64,000 nt of DNA. It comes from Anaerolineae bacterium. GTDB lineage: Bacteria; Chloroflexota; Anaerolineae; Anaerolineales; Villigracilaceae. The translations under genes were made by a program, and so were the position numbers. Below the pieces are notes generated by a model, which had not been told where the DNA came from, did no database searches, and saw only the letters and a list, made by a program, of their open reading frames with translations. Shown here piece by piece: positions 7,757 through 16,917 of the stretch (position 1 is its first letter; every line of letters begins with the position of its first letter). The stretch lies in the NCBI GenBank assembly GCA_017303655.1, contig JAFLCE010000003.1, positions 62,001-126,000 on the forward strand. Direction: 5' to 3'.

Positions 7757-8518
7757 TTAGCTTCCTTCCCAATTTGTGGTCAATACCCGCAGTTGTGGTT
7801 CTATTTGTGATGCCAACTCTTGCTGGCTGGTTTGGCTCAGCAACCCTTCGATGCAAGCAGTCAGTGCACGCTGTAATTCGTCCCGCTTCAGGGAAGCGAC
7901 AAAAGTATTTTTAAATTTGCTGTGTACATCTTCCGAAAGAGCGTCATATCCGCGCCCGTTATTGGCAGGCAAACCCAGACGAAGGCAGGCGAGATTCAAA
8001 GCATAATCACGGAGGGAACTAATCCAATACTCGGCTTGCCAGAGCTTTCCGCGCTCGATGCAAAAACGCGCACGCAAGGCATGATGGACGGCATAACCGA
8101 AAAGATCGTGTGCTGTGGGCGGCGGGTTATAAGGCTTTTCAATTGCTTTTCCAAAGAGCAACTTAAACTTTGGTCCTGTCGCGCCAAATTTCGAAGCAGG
8201 CGTGAAGGACAAGTCAAATTGCAGACAGCCGGGAATGAGGAACACGCGATAGATGGACGGACCGCTTGGCAGGTCGAAGAGATGAGCCGCATTGAATTGA
8301 TTCGCGATCTGCTGAGTCCAATCTGTCAGCACATCGAGTTGATCGAATTCATCTGCCACCGCAAAGGTCAGGTCGAGGTCAGACCAGCGATCTCCTTCGC
8401 TGAGGGCGAGCGAACCCACAGTCGCACCAGCAGTGATGCGTTCATCAGCCTCTGCAAGACTGAGCACATAATCACGGACTTGCTCACGTTCTGCAACAGT
8501 GAATATCTTACTTGGCAT
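7757..8518 (-). CDS. Nucleotidyltransferase-fold protein
   Basis: The 253-residue cytoplasmic protein has the polymerase-beta-like nucleotidyltransferase motif near residues 32-52: GATVGSLALSEGDRWSDLDL, with GS and the D-x-D metal ligands (DLDL). The helical C-terminal half resembles that of aminoglycoside adenylyltransferase-like or HEPN-associated proteins. Substrate is unknown. It ends 2 nt before the VWA gene start and begins 2 nt after the sulfotransferase stop, so the three are surely co-transcribed. No antitoxin-like partner gene is adjacent. Confidence 0.8.
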   Translation of the reverse strand: MPSKIFTVAEREQVRDYVLSLAEADERITAGATVGSLALSEGDRWSDLDLTFAVADEFDQLDVLTDWTQQIANQFNAAHLFDLPSGPSIYRVFLIPGCLQFDLSFTPASKFGATGPKFKLLFGKAIEKPYNPPPTAHDLFGYAVHHALRARFCIERGKLWQAEYWISSLRDYALNLACLRLGLPANNGRGYDALSEDVHSKFKNTFVASLKRDELQRALTACIEGLLSQTSQQELASQIEPQLRVLTTNWEGS

Positions 8519-8520
8519 GA

Positions 8521-9417
8521 TTAATGGATTAATGCCTTCCGCATGTCTTCATAAGAGGTAAAACCAGTTATAGGAGTAACCTCAGTTTTCCAAATGGAAT
8601 CCAATTCCTGTTTGAGATGTTCGGGGAGGGTTAGTTTTGCGCTGCCCATTTGCCCATCCCGCACCTTTGATAATTTTCCATCCACCGGCAGTTTCATGGC
8701 AGGACCACGCTTGGTGCGGATGATGTGGTCTTCGAATTGATCTTCATGTGCCTGCATAAATTTGATATCGGATTGCCGGATGACGATCTCTTTCAACTCA
8801 TCGTCAAGTGCAATCCCGGTAAATTCAGCCACACGTTCCACGGTTTTGGGCAGGTCAGCTTTCATGTTTTCATAGCATAGCGCCAGCACATTCTCGTCTT
8901 TGTGTTTGCCCCATAACGCGAGGATGTGTTTGAAGATCATCTGCCTAGGAATGTAATATTCGCGTGTAAAGGTTTCCAGGTCAATCGAGCCCTTCTCGAA
9001 GAAAAAGCCTTCAAAGAAATAATAGTGTGAGATCAAGGTATCATGCGGGTTTCGTAAGATGACGATGTACTTGCCACCTTTTGGGGATTCTTCGAGCGTG
9101 CTATGGGTCTTGAAGGCGCGCGGACTTGCAACTTGCGGCGCATCAATATCAATGCCGCAGTCGTGAGCCATATTGATCCATGGAATCACTTGGGTTATTT
9201 CGTCAAAATCCATCGAACCGCGCGTGCGTAAGCCGTGTACGATCTGCTGCATCCAGGTCGTGCCGCATTTGGGCGGAGTGACAATGAAAACGTCACTTGG
9301 ATTGGGTTTGTAATCCAAGCCTTTTTGCCAGCCTTCGTCAGTGGCAAAGTTTTCCATGCGTTCCAACATTTCTGCTACCGTGGTCGGACGGGTAAAAGTC
9401 TCAGTGTCGCTCATCAT
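8521..9417 (-). CDS. PAPS-dependent sulfotransferase
   Basis: The 298-residue protein belongs to the cytosolic sulfotransferase family. The 5'-phosphosulfate loop is TPPKCGTTW (about 48-55). The 3'-phosphate motif is LRNPHDTLISHYY (about 121-133). A conserved His is in FKTHSTLEE (about 102-110). It would transfer sulfate from PAPS to a hydroxyl or amine of a small acceptor. The start may instead be the next ATG at 9414, which sits better behind GAGGTA. It lies inside the MoxR-CoxE gene run with gaps of only a few bases on its 3' side. Confidence 0.87.
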   Translation of the reverse strand: MMSDTETFTRPTTVAEMLERMENFATDEGWQKGLDYKPNPSDVFIVTPPKCGTTWMQQIVHGLRTRGSMDFDEITQVIPWINMAHDCGIDIDAPQVASPRAFKTHSTLEESPKGGKYIVILRNPHDTLISHYYFFEGFFFEKGSIDLETFTREYYIPRQMIFKHILALWGKHKDENVLALCYENMKADLPKTVERVAEFTGIALDDELKEIVIRQSDIKFMQAHEDQFEDHIIRTKRGPAMKLPVDGKLSKVRDGQMGSAKLTLPEHLKQELDSIWKTEVTPITGFTSYEDMRKALIH

Positions 9418-9447
9418 TACCTCTAAATTAGTTTACCGTCTTTGAAT

Positions 9448-10413
9448 TTAATTGCCGGAGAACTTTCCAAAATCATCCGCGGGCGGACGCTGCTTCGGGT
9501 TCTGCGGCGGGCTCATCAATTGTCGCTTTGCCTTTTGCAGATCCGCTTCGTGTTTCAGTAAGACGGATAATGTATCTTCCAAAACATCCTTATCCAAATT
9601 CGTTGCATTCAACGCCACAAGCGCATTCGCCCAATCGAGTGTCTCACTGATGGACGGGGATTTACGCATGTCTGCTTTTCGTAGGCGCTGCACGAATTCC
9701 ACGGCTTGTTGAGCTAGTTTGGGGTTTAAGTCCGGCACCTTCAAATGGACAACCGCAAGTTCTTCCTGCAAATTTGGGTAATCAATGAAAAGATATAAAC
9801 AACGTCGTTTCAAGGCTTCCGAAAGCTCGCGGGTATTGTTGGAGGTGAGCACAACAAACGGTTTATGCTTTGCCGCAAGCGTTCCGAGCTCTGGCACTGA
9901 GACTTGGAAGTCACTCAGGATTTCGAGTAGGAAGGCTTCGAACTCCGCATCGGCACGGTCAATTTCGTCAATCAGCAAGACCGTTGGCTTTTCGCTCAGG
10001 ATCGCCTTCAATAACGGACGTTGCAGCAAAAAGCGTGTCGAGAAAAAGACATCTTCTTCCTTTGCCAATTTATCTGCGGCTTCGCTCAACGATTCAGCTT
10101 TGCCAAGTGTGTCATTTAATTTATCGCGCAATAATTGCGTGTACAGCAATTGCTTGGAATATTCCCACTCATATAACGCCTTGGATTCATCCAACCCTTC
10201 ATAACATTGTAGGCGGATGAGTTCACGTCCCGTTGCGGAGGCGATGGCTTTAGCGAGTTCCGTCTTGCCCACGCCTGCGGGACCTTCTGCCAGCAGTGGT
10301 TTGCCCAGTTTTTGGGCGAGATATACGATCGTTGCGATCTCATCTGAAGCGATATAGTTTTGTTTATTAAGTTCGGTCTTTACGGTTTTCGTGGAATCAA
10401 ATAACGTTGTCAT
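9448..10413 (-). CDS. MoxR family AAA+ ATPase
   Basis: The 321-residue protein has Walker A GPAGVGKT (44-51), Walker B VLLIDEIDRAD (about 145-155), a sensor-1 TSNNTRELS and an Arg-rich segment RRCLYLFIDYP. These are the standard MoxR features. MoxR ATPases work with VWA proteins to mature or activate metalloenzymes; the VWA partner at 6378-7754 is in the same run, separated by two other genes. Its start overlaps the end of the upstream 107-residue gene by 17 nt, indicating coupled translation. Confidence 0.9.
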   Translation of the reverse strand: MTTLFDSTKTVKTELNKQNYIASDEIATIVYLAQKLGKPLLAEGPAGVGKTELAKAIASATGRELIRLQCYEGLDESKALYEWEYSKQLLYTQLLRDKLNDTLGKAESLSEAADKLAKEEDVFFSTRFLLQRPLLKAILSEKPTVLLIDEIDRADAEFEAFLLEILSDFQVSVPELGTLAAKHKPFVVLTSNNTRELSEALKRRCLYLFIDYPNLQEELAVVHLKVPDLNPKLAQQAVEFVQRLRKADMRKSPSISETLDWANALVALNATNLDKDVLEDTLSVLLKHEADLQKAKRQLMSPPQNPKQRPPADDFGKFSGN

Positions 10414-10720
10414 GGGTCTCCCAAATAGGTTTCAAAAGTTCGATCTTCTTCCAGCCATCCCCTTTGGTCACGTGTTCAACTTCAATGTTCGTGAAATATG
10501 TATCCAATACAGCCGCACGTTCCTGCGCGAGGGGTGGCACACAATAGTCCTCTTCTTCCCAGGTGGCAACGCCGTCCGCATGCCAGCGCGCGTTATCCAG
10601 TCCGGTTTGAAGCGCATTCCCGAACGGACGCATGGCATTGATCTCCCCCGAATCCAGCCATGTTCGCAAGTCTTTTATTTTTGATGCAATCGGTTTGGCA
10701 GTGACAAGATAATATGCCAT
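10397..10720 (-). CDS. Conserved-looking small hypothetical protein
   Basis: The 107-residue soluble protein has no recognisable domain. It begins MAYYLVTAKP, has charged and aromatic residues throughout, and shows no signal peptide or membrane segment. The ATG at 10720 is preceded by AGAAGGAGGAGCAG, a very strong ribosome-binding site, which supports it as a real gene. It is the first gene of the MoxR-sulfotransferase-nucleotidyltransferase-CoxE run and overlaps the MoxR start by 17 nt. Function unknown. Confidence 0.75.
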   Translation of the reverse strand: MAYYLVTAKPIASKIKDLRTWLDSGEINAMRPFGNALQTGLDNARWHADGVATWEEEDYCVPPLAQERAAVLDTYFTNIEVEHVTKGDGWKKIELLKPIWETHDNVI

Positions 10721-10847
10721 CTGCTCCTCCTTCTAATGTGTGTGATTCTCTCACACTTTTCGGGCTGTTCGGCGCTTCTAAGAATTGCCTAACATAGGTC
10801 GATTTCACATAGACGTGACAGCTTGCGAATTCCTGACGTATGTAATA

Positions 10848-11357
10848 TCAAACGTCTCCATAAAATGCCTGATGAAATTCTACTTTTCCTGAAGGGACAG
10901 ATTCATAAAATGGCATCGCCATGAAATATTCTGGGGCAGGTGCGCCTTCATAGATTAAGTGTGGATACGCCTTGAACCCAAAACGTTGATAGTAGATCGG
11001 GCTGCCTTCCAGTACACAGCCCTTCGCGCCTTTTTCTTTCAACAGAGACAATCCCATCCGAATGATCTTCGAGCCAATGCCTTGCTTTTGCAACTTAGGT
11101 ATGACAGACACAGGACCTAGTCCATACCAGTCTAGATATTCTCCATTGATAGTGACAGCCGAAAATGCCACATGCCCGACAATTTTCCCATCCAATTCTG
11201 CTACCAAAGATAAGGTCAGTGCACCTGCCTCACGCAAGCGCTTCACCATGAGGTGCTCCGTCTGGTTGCTGTAGGGTTTGTCTGCAAAGGCGGCTGCGGT
11301 AATTTGCTCAATGGCGCTGTAGTCAAGCGACTGTTCCGTTCGAATAATGATTTCCAT
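10848..11357 (-). CDS. GNAT family N-acetyltransferase
   Basis: The 169-residue protein has the GNAT acetyl-CoA loop at about 93-100 (LQKQGIGSKII), preceded by the strand GLGPVSVIP and followed by the GAKGCVLEG strand. The length and the GLGPVSV-P-x-x-x-x-x-G-I-G layout resemble YhbS-like acetyltransferases. The acceptor is unknown. It is the last gene of the glycosyltransferase-aspartase-GNAT operon, starting 2 nt after the aspartase stop. Confidence 0.86.
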   Translation of the reverse strand: MEIIIRTEQSLDYSAIEQITAAAFADKPYSNQTEHLMVKRLREAGALTLSLVAELDGKIVGHVAFSAVTINGEYLDWYGLGPVSVIPKLQKQGIGSKIIRMGLSLLKEKGAKGCVLEGSPIYYQRFGFKAYPHLIYEGAPAPEYFMAMPFYESVPSGKVEFHQAFYGDV

Positions 11358-11359
11358 AT

Positions 11360-12763
11360 TTACTTCTTAATCCAACGTGGTTTGGTGAGCACTTCGGGTT
11401 TGAGGATTTCATCCAGCTCAGCCTTTGTGAGCAGACCACGCTCCAATACGATCTCGGTGACGCTTTTATTGGATGCATACGCTTCTTTCGCCACCGAGCT
11501 TGCATTCTCGTACCCAATGAACGGATTCAACGCTGTGACGATTCCGACCGAGCGCGTCATGTGTTCATTCAGCCGATCTTCATTCGCAGTAATGCCATTC
11601 ACGCAGCGTTCAGCCAAGGTGATACAGCCATTGCGTAAATAGATAAGACTATCGAACAAACTGTGTGCGATGATGGGTTCAAAGGCATTGAGTTGCAACT
11701 GCCCGCCTTCTGCTGCAAAGGAAACGGTCACGTCATTGCCGATGACCAGAAACGAAATTTGATTAACCACTTCAGGGATGACAGGATTGACCTTACCCGG
11801 CATGATGCTTGAGCCTGCTTGCACAGCAGGCAGGTTGATCTCGCCAAGTCCTGTGCGCGGACCTGATGAAAGCAAACGCAAGTCATTGCAGATCTTCGAG
11901 AGTTTCACTGCCACGCGCTTCAACACACCCGAGAGCTGCACAAACGAGCCCACATCCTGTGTCGCTTCGACGAGATTGCCCGCCGTAATGTATTCAATCC
12001 CCGTAATTTCGCTGAGATATTTCCGTGCCAATGATGCATATTCAGGGTGTGCGTTGATGCCTGTGCCAATGGCAGTTGCGCCAAGATTCATTTCTTGAAT
12101 CAACAACGCGCCTTCGCGCAAACGCTGCTGGTCTTCTTCGAGCATCACAGCATAGGTGCTGAATTCCTGACCGAGAGTCATAGGTACAGCATCCTGCAAT
12201 TGTGTGCGCCCCATCTTCAACAGGTCTTTGAATTCTTCGGCTTTTGCGGCGAAGGCGAGGCGCAACACTTCCATACCCGCAATCAAATCGGTAATCAGAA
12301 ACCGTAACGCCACTTTTACAGCCGTCGGATATACATCATTCGTGCTCTGACTCATGTTGACATGCTCCAGCGGATGTAAAAAATTATATTCGCCGCGTCC
12401 ATGCCCGAGGATCTCCAGCGCGCGATTGGCGATGATTTCGTTGGCATTCATGTTAGTGGAGGTACCTGCGCCGCCTTGAATCACATCCACCACAAATTGA
12501 TCGTGTAATTTTCCACTGCGAATTTCTTCGCAGGCCTTGATGATCGCGTCTGCTTGTTTGGCTTCGAGGAGTTCCAATTCCAAATTCGCTTTTGCACAGG
12601 CTTCCTTGACACATGCCAGCGCATTTACCAGACTCGGATAATTACTGATCGGAATCTTGCTGATCGGGAAATTTTCCAACGCACGCAGCGTATGCACCCC
12701 GTAATACACCTCATTCGGGATTTCGCGTTCACCCAACAGATCATGTTCAAGCCGATGATTCAT
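11360..12763 (-). CDS. aspA: Aspartate ammonia-lyase
   Basis: The 467-residue protein matches the fumarase/aspartase superfamily over its full length. The N terminus HDLLGEREIPNEVYYGVHT is typical of aspartases. The catalytic loop signature GSSIMPGKVNP lies at about 316-326, with the Ser of the SS pair as the general base. The enzyme interconverts L-aspartate with fumarate and ammonia in the cytoplasm. Its ATG overlaps the stop of the upstream glycosyltransferase gene by 4 nt (ATGA-type coupling), and a GNAT gene follows. A fumarase function is less likely given the N-terminal motif. Confidence 0.92.
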   Translation of the reverse strand: MNHRLEHDLLGEREIPNEVYYGVHTLRALENFPISKIPISNYPSLVNALACVKEACAKANLELELLEAKQADAIIKACEEIRSGKLHDQFVVDVIQGGAGTSTNMNANEIIANRALEILGHGRGEYNFLHPLEHVNMSQSTNDVYPTAVKVALRFLITDLIAGMEVLRLAFAAKAEEFKDLLKMGRTQLQDAVPMTLGQEFSTYAVMLEEDQQRLREGALLIQEMNLGATAIGTGINAHPEYASLARKYLSEITGIEYITAGNLVEATQDVGSFVQLSGVLKRVAVKLSKICNDLRLLSSGPRTGLGEINLPAVQAGSSIMPGKVNPVIPEVVNQISFLVIGNDVTVSFAAEGGQLQLNAFEPIIAHSLFDSLIYLRNGCITLAERCVNGITANEDRLNEHMTRSVGIVTALNPFIGYENASSVAKEAYASNKSVTEIVLERGLLTKAELDEILKPEVLTKPRWIKK

Positions 12764-13914
12764 GATTTGACTCCCAGACTTGCATAGATTTGAAGATTCG
12801 CCCGTAATTCTTTCTCAAGCGTAAATTGATTCAAAACCGTCTCGCGTGCTGACTTGCCAATGCTTTCCCGTTTATCAGGCTGATTCAACACTTCAGCCAT
12901 TTTCTCTGCCAGATCCTGTGTATCATTCACATTCACGAAGAATCCATTTATACTATCTTCAATAATATCCAACACGCCGCCAACGGGTGTGGCAATGACG
13001 GTCTTTCCGCATGCCATGGCTTCAAGTACCACATTCGGCATCCCATCCCGCAGCGACGGATGTACGAAGACATCCATCAAAGAATAATAAGCAGGCAGGT
13101 CTTTGTGGGGGACATGTCCAGTGACCGTAATTGGTAATTGGGGATTGGTGCTTTTGAATTCTTCAAAATACTTTTTATCTTCGCCTTCTCGTACTTCACC
13201 AACAACCAAGAGGGAAACAGATATAGTTTTTGCGAGCTGCGCGTAGCCAGATAGTAGAGTTTCCAGCCCTTTCTTTTCACGCAATTCACCAACAAAGCCA
13301 ATTACAAAATTTCTTTCTTCTTTCTTCTTTTCATCCACCAAACCAAGTGTTTCGGCTAAGACCATTTTTTTTTCCATGGGCTTAAACCGCTCTGTATCGA
13401 TCCCATTTGGAATGATATGAATTTCTCTATCTATGAAAGCTTTTGCTTTTTTTGCCAACTCGCTGGCATTGGTCGTTACGGCGTTTGCATTTTGTAAAGC
13501 ATACATCACATGCGAGAATTTGCTCGGGTCAAAGGCGGCGCGTTCAATGTCATTTCCACGAATGGAGACGACGCTGGGAATGCCCAAATATTTCCCGGCG
13601 TATGTGCCGACGAAGCCCGCCATCGGAAGGAAGTAGGCATGGATTAGATCGAACGGTTCGCGCTTATGTTCTTCGACGATCAACTCGAACCAGTCTACTA
13701 ATGTATCGTCCACGCGTTTGTGTGCGCCGAAGCGCGTTACGTGGACTCCGCTTGAGCGAAGAGTCTGCTTGATGGTGGGTGGCAGGTTGAGGCTTGGAGC
13801 AAAGAGGCGGACGTCATGTCCAGCCGCAGACAACGAATCCCCCAATCGTCCTGCTGAGATTGCGAGACCTCCAATGTCTGGTGTATACTTTTCACTAAGC
13901 AAGGCAATTTTCAT
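12760..13914 (-). CDS. GT4-family glycosyltransferase
   Basis: The 384-residue protein has the GT-B fold layout of GT4 enzymes. The N-terminal acceptor domain starts EKYTPDIGGLA. The C-terminal donor domain begins at about 205 (FVGELREKKG) and carries HPSLRDGMPNVVLEAMACG (about 286-304) with the conserved E-x7-E type motif. It would add a sugar from a nucleotide donor to a lipid or glycan; the donor is unknown. It is divergent from the gene at 13926 with only 11 nt between start codons, so the two promoters must lie inside each other's gene. Confidence 0.9.
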   Translation of the reverse strand: MKIALLSEKYTPDIGGLAISAGRLGDSLSAAGHDVRLFAPSLNLPPTIKQTLRSSGVHVTRFGAHKRVDDTLVDWFELIVEEHKREPFDLIHAYFLPMAGFVGTYAGKYLGIPSVVSIRGNDIERAAFDPSKFSHVMYALQNANAVTTNASELAKKAKAFIDREIHIIPNGIDTERFKPMEKKMVLAETLGLVDEKKKEERNFVIGFVGELREKKGLETLLSGYAQLAKTISVSLLVVGEVREGEDKKYFEEFKSTNPQLPITVTGHVPHKDLPAYYSLMDVFVHPSLRDGMPNVVLEAMACGKTVIATPVGGVLDIIEDSINGFFVNVNDTQDLAEKMAEVLNQPDKRESIGKSARETVLNQFTLEKELRANLQIYASLGVKS

Positions 13915-13925
13915 GAGGTGTCTCT

Positions 13926-14204
13926 ATGGCGAAATGTGAAATGGTTGTTGGTTATTTGGTTCCGCATCGTTGTGAAAACCCTGCATTGGGGACATGTGCA
14001 AAATGCGGGCGCGGGTTTTGTGATGAGCATACGAATGCTACAAAAGAAGGACGCATTTGTCTTGCCTGTCAGCAAGGCTTGGATATGCCCGTGGCTTTGC
14101 CGATCGCTGCTGCCACCTTTACAGCCGCCGATATGATGTTGTTTGGCTCAACCAGCTCTGTGAATGACAACGACACGGATGACATGTTCTCTGATCTAAG
14201 TTAA
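13926..14204 (+). CDS. Small zinc-binding (B-box-like) protein
   Basis: The 92-residue protein has a Cys/His cluster in residues 4-60: CEMVV, HRCENPALGTCAKCGRGFCDEHT and RICLACQ. This spacing suits a two-zinc B-box-like finger. A hydrophobic stretch at about 64-78 is followed by an acidic tail (NDNDTDDMFSDL). It could be an adaptor that binds a protein partner. GAGGTG ahead of the ATG supports the start. It is followed after 5 nt by a lipase-like hydrolase, so the two are probably co-transcribed. Confidence 0.78.
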   Translation: MAKCEMVVGYLVPHRCENPALGTCAKCGRGFCDEHTNATKEGRICLACQQGLDMPVALPIAAATFTAADMMLFGSTSSVNDNDTDDMFSDLS

Positions 14205-14209
14205 GCGTC

Positions 14210-14818
14210 ATGAATATTTTATTACTTCATGGTCAGGGGCGAACGACCAATGCCATGCGGCTGCTCGGCTTTCGGCTTGGCAGGCTCGGGCACGCTGTGG
14301 GGTATTTCCGATATTACACCCGTACTGAAAAATTTGCAGATATTGTCCAACGGCTTGTTGCGGTGATCAACAGCTTGCCGCATGACCAACCGTATGCCTT
14401 GATCGGTCATTCGATGGGTGGGTTGCTTGCGCGTGCCAGCATGCCTGCTTTGAAAGATCATCTTCCATCTCATTTGATCTTACTGGCATCTCCCAGTCAA
14501 CCTCCGCGTATGGCGTCAATTGCAAAACGAAATCTTTTATATCGCTACCTTACAACAGATTGCGGGCAGAAAGTGTTGAGCGCAGATTTTTATCAGGGCT
14601 TGCCGATGCCTACCGTTCCTACGACCATCATTGCTGGTTCAGGAGGACCGCGGGTTTCGTGGCTGCCTTATGGGCATGAACCGAATGATGGTGTGATGAG
14701 TGTGCAGGATACACATTTGGGTTTAGGTGTTGAAGTGATCGATGTTCCGAGCATTCATACATTTATTATGAACTCACGCCAGACTCTTCAGCACATTCAA
14801 CGTGTTTTGGAATGCTGA
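14210..14818 (+). CDS. Alpha/beta hydrolase, lipase-like
   Basis: The 202-residue protein is a compact alpha/beta hydrolase. It has the oxyanion-side LLLHGQGRT at the start, the nucleophile elbow GHSMGG at about 65-70, an acid candidate in the HEPNDGVMSV region (about 159-168) and the histidine in SIHTFIMNS (about 184). The family acts on esters or small lipids; no signal peptide is present. It follows the zinc-finger-like gene by 5 nt and ends at a strong bidirectional terminator. Confidence 0.83.
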   Translation: MNILLLHGQGRTTNAMRLLGFRLGRLGHAVGYFRYYTRTEKFADIVQRLVAVINSLPHDQPYALIGHSMGGLLARASMPALKDHLPSHLILLASPSQPPRMASIAKRNLLYRYLTTDCGQKVLSADFYQGLPMPTVPTTIIAGSGGPRVSWLPYGHEPNDGVMSVQDTHLGLGVEVIDVPSIHTFIMNSRQTLQHIQRVLEC

Positions 14819-14824
14819 TATTTT

Positions 14825-14860
14825 TGCTCGTGTCGGGCTTAGCCCGACACGAGCATTTTT
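14825..14860. terminator. Bidirectional terminator between convergent genes
   Basis: Fifteen-base arms TGCTCGTGTCGGGCT and AGCCCGACACGAGCA (14825-14839, 14841-14855) pair perfectly and are flanked by T and A runs on both sides. It serves the plus hydrolase gene and the minus radical SAM gene. Confidence 0.92.
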
Positions 14861-14861
14861 G

Positions 14862-15926
14862 TTAATACGGTCCGATCATTTCCCAGATCTTTTTGTTTTC
14901 ATCAATAAAATCATCGCAACGTTGACACGGCTTGAGGGATGGCGGGTGCATCTTCAAACGGACTTGCCGATACGCCGCGCCCTCCCAAATCTCCTTGAAT
15001 GATTGCTTGATAAGATTTCCCAACGGGGGGATTTTTTCACGAGTCATACAGCAAACATAGACATTGCCATTGTAGTCGATCAATGTATGTGACCAGGGCG
15101 CAAAGCAGGGATGCTTCTCATAGAAGCCAAAGGCGTATCTCCCCGCGCGCCCCAAGCGGACCTCGGACTCGTCTCGCCCAAAGGGGAAAGCATCTTCATC
15201 CGAAACGATCAGACCTAATTCAAGAGCACGTTCCGCAATGCGTGGCGCGATCTCGTTGTTGAATTTCTCGATGTCCTTCTTGCGCATGGACAGGATTTCG
15301 CCGCAGTGATCGTCCACAGGAATGAGATTGATCCCATCCGCGCCGAGTTCATGGGCGAGGTCTGGGAGCGTGGCGAGGCTCTCGTAATTGGTGCGGCTGA
15401 CCACGGTGTTGATGCGGATGGTCAGCTTACCTTTATGTTTATAACGATTGAATAACCCGACGGCTTTTGTCGTTAATTTGAAAGCACCTTCCACGCCACG
15501 GATTTTTTCGTGCATCTTGCGAATGGGCGAGTCGATGGAAATGTTCACTCCGCGCAGACCGGCTTCCACCAAGCGCTTGGCATTCTCTTTATTAATGAGC
15601 GTGCCGTTGGTGGTCATGGTCACTTTGATGCCGAGTGATGAAGCTAACTCGACAAACTCAGGGATGTGCGGTCGCAGCATCGGTTCGCCGCCGGAGATGT
15701 GGATTTTCTTCGTGCCCATCTCTGCCAATTCGGTGATGACTTCCTTGAACCTGTCCGCGCTGACGGGCGGTTCACGGGTCTCGCGCCAGTGATTGCACAT
15801 CTCGCATTTGAGGTTGCAGCCGTAAAAGACCTTGAACTTAACATAAAGCGGCTTGAACGGACGCGCGTTCAAAACCGCTTGTTTGAATTCTTCTTTTTCG
15901 TTGGAGATCGTTTCGGAGTTATGCAT
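14862..15926 (-). CDS. Radical SAM protein with SPASM-like C-terminal domain
   Basis: The 354-residue protein has the radical SAM cluster motif C-x3-C-x2-C at 37-44 (YGCNLKCEMC), the GGEP SAM-binding motif (ISGGEPMLRP, about 79-88) and a C-terminal Cys-rich segment (CFAPW, VCCMTRE, CQRCDDF). That segment fits SPASM-type auxiliary clusters. It would cleave S-adenosylmethionine to start radical chemistry, perhaps on a peptide or cofactor precursor. No substrate peptide gene was recognised nearby. It is monocistronic and ends at the terminator at 14825-14860. Confidence 0.88.
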   Translation of the reverse strand: MHNSETISNEKEEFKQAVLNARPFKPLYVKFKVFYGCNLKCEMCNHWRETREPPVSADRFKEVITELAEMGTKKIHISGGEPMLRPHIPEFVELASSLGIKVTMTTNGTLINKENAKRLVEAGLRGVNISIDSPIRKMHEKIRGVEGAFKLTTKAVGLFNRYKHKGKLTIRINTVVSRTNYESLATLPDLAHELGADGINLIPVDDHCGEILSMRKKDIEKFNNEIAPRIAERALELGLIVSDEDAFPFGRDESEVRLGRAGRYAFGFYEKHPCFAPWSHTLIDYNGNVYVCCMTREKIPPLGNLIKQSFKEIWEGAAYRQVRLKMHPPSLKPCQRCDDFIDENKKIWEMIGPY

Positions 15927-15966
15927 AACAGTAAGTTATCGCAATTGTATCATCCGTATTTTGAAC

Positions 15967-16917
15967 TCAACCAATTAGGTGTTTTTTAAGTGCGTCGATC
16001 TGTGACTTTCGGAATTCTTGAACAATGGATAATTGCTGATCAAATACATCAAATCCATGAAAAGCGCCTTCGACGATGTTCAGGTCACACTCGATACCGG
16101 CTTCTTTCAAGCGTTGGGCATACATCATATCTTCTTCGTAAAATACATCCAATGTGCCTACGCCGATCCATGCTGGCGGCAAACCGGAAAGGTCTTCGCG
16201 ACGGGCAGGTACAGAATGTGCAAGGATATCGTCCGCTCCATAGTGTTTCCCTAGATACGATTCCCAGCCGAAACGATTGCTCTTTTGACTCCAGGTCGGG
16301 CTGTTGCTATCGTCAATGTCTCTGTGCAGGGCGGTTCTATCATCCAGCATGGGATATGTAAGCAATTGAAAGATGGGAGAAACTTTTTTTCGATCAAATG
16401 CCAATTGTGCCAGCGCAGCAGCTAGCCCGCCCCCGGCGCTGGTGCCGCCAACTGCAATTCGGCTTGCATCGAAACCGAACGTCTCTGAATTTTGCTTTGT
16501 CCACATCAAGGCGGAGTAGCAATCTTCCAACCCGGCAGGGAAGGGATGTTTGGGCGCAAGGCGATAGTCCACTGAAACGATACTGATGCCCAGCTCGCGC
16601 ACAAATGGGATGCAAACCGTATCTTCCATTTCTGGCTTGCCGATGATATATCCGCCGCCATGCATCCAGAGCAGAACGGGTGCAGCGTTTTCGAGATGTA
16701 CAGGTTGATAGATCCGTAATCTTATTTTTGCGTTGCCGTCTCTATTATCGATCTTGATATTTTTGATGGATGTATCTTCCGGCGCTTTTAAAGCAGGCAT
16801 GGACGATATGAGCAGCCGGATTAACCAGAGATTTTTGCCGCTGTAGTTAAAAGATGGACTTTTTTTGAGTACGCTCTGTAGTTCGTGATGTACCTTTGAT
16901 ATTTTATTTTCAGTCAT
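15967..16917 (-). CDS. Alpha/beta hydrolase of the hormone-sensitive lipase family
   Basis: The 316-residue protein has the HSL-family oxyanion motif HGGG at 86-89 (MHGGGYIIG), the nucleophile Ser160 in GGTSAGGG, an Asp in GTLDVFYEED (about 256) and a His in GAFHGFD (about 286). It should hydrolyse carboxylic esters with short or medium acyl chains. Its start overlaps the stop of the upstream DUF1905 gene by 4 nt, so the two are co-translated. No signal peptide is seen. Confidence 0.9.
   Translation of the reverse strand: MTENKISKVHHELQSVLKKSPSFNYSGKNLWLIRLLISSMPALKAPEDTSIKNIKIDNRDGNAKIRLRIYQPVHLENAAPVLLWMHGGGYIIGKPEMEDTVCIPFVRELGISIVSVDYRLAPKHPFPAGLEDCYSALMWTKQNSETFGFDASRIAVGGTSAGGGLAAALAQLAFDRKKVSPIFQLLTYPMLDDRTALHRDIDDSNSPTWSQKSNRFGWESYLGKHYGADDILAHSVPARREDLSGLPPAWIGVGTLDVFYEEDMMYAQRLKEAGIECDLNIVEGAFHGFDVFDQQLSIVQEFRKSQIDALKKHLIG

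Noticed and set aside
7755..7856. Longer N terminus for the CoxE/VWA protein
   Set aside because: It would overlap the nucleotidyltransferase gene by about 100 nt in another frame; the homologous sequence starts at MESRILQ.
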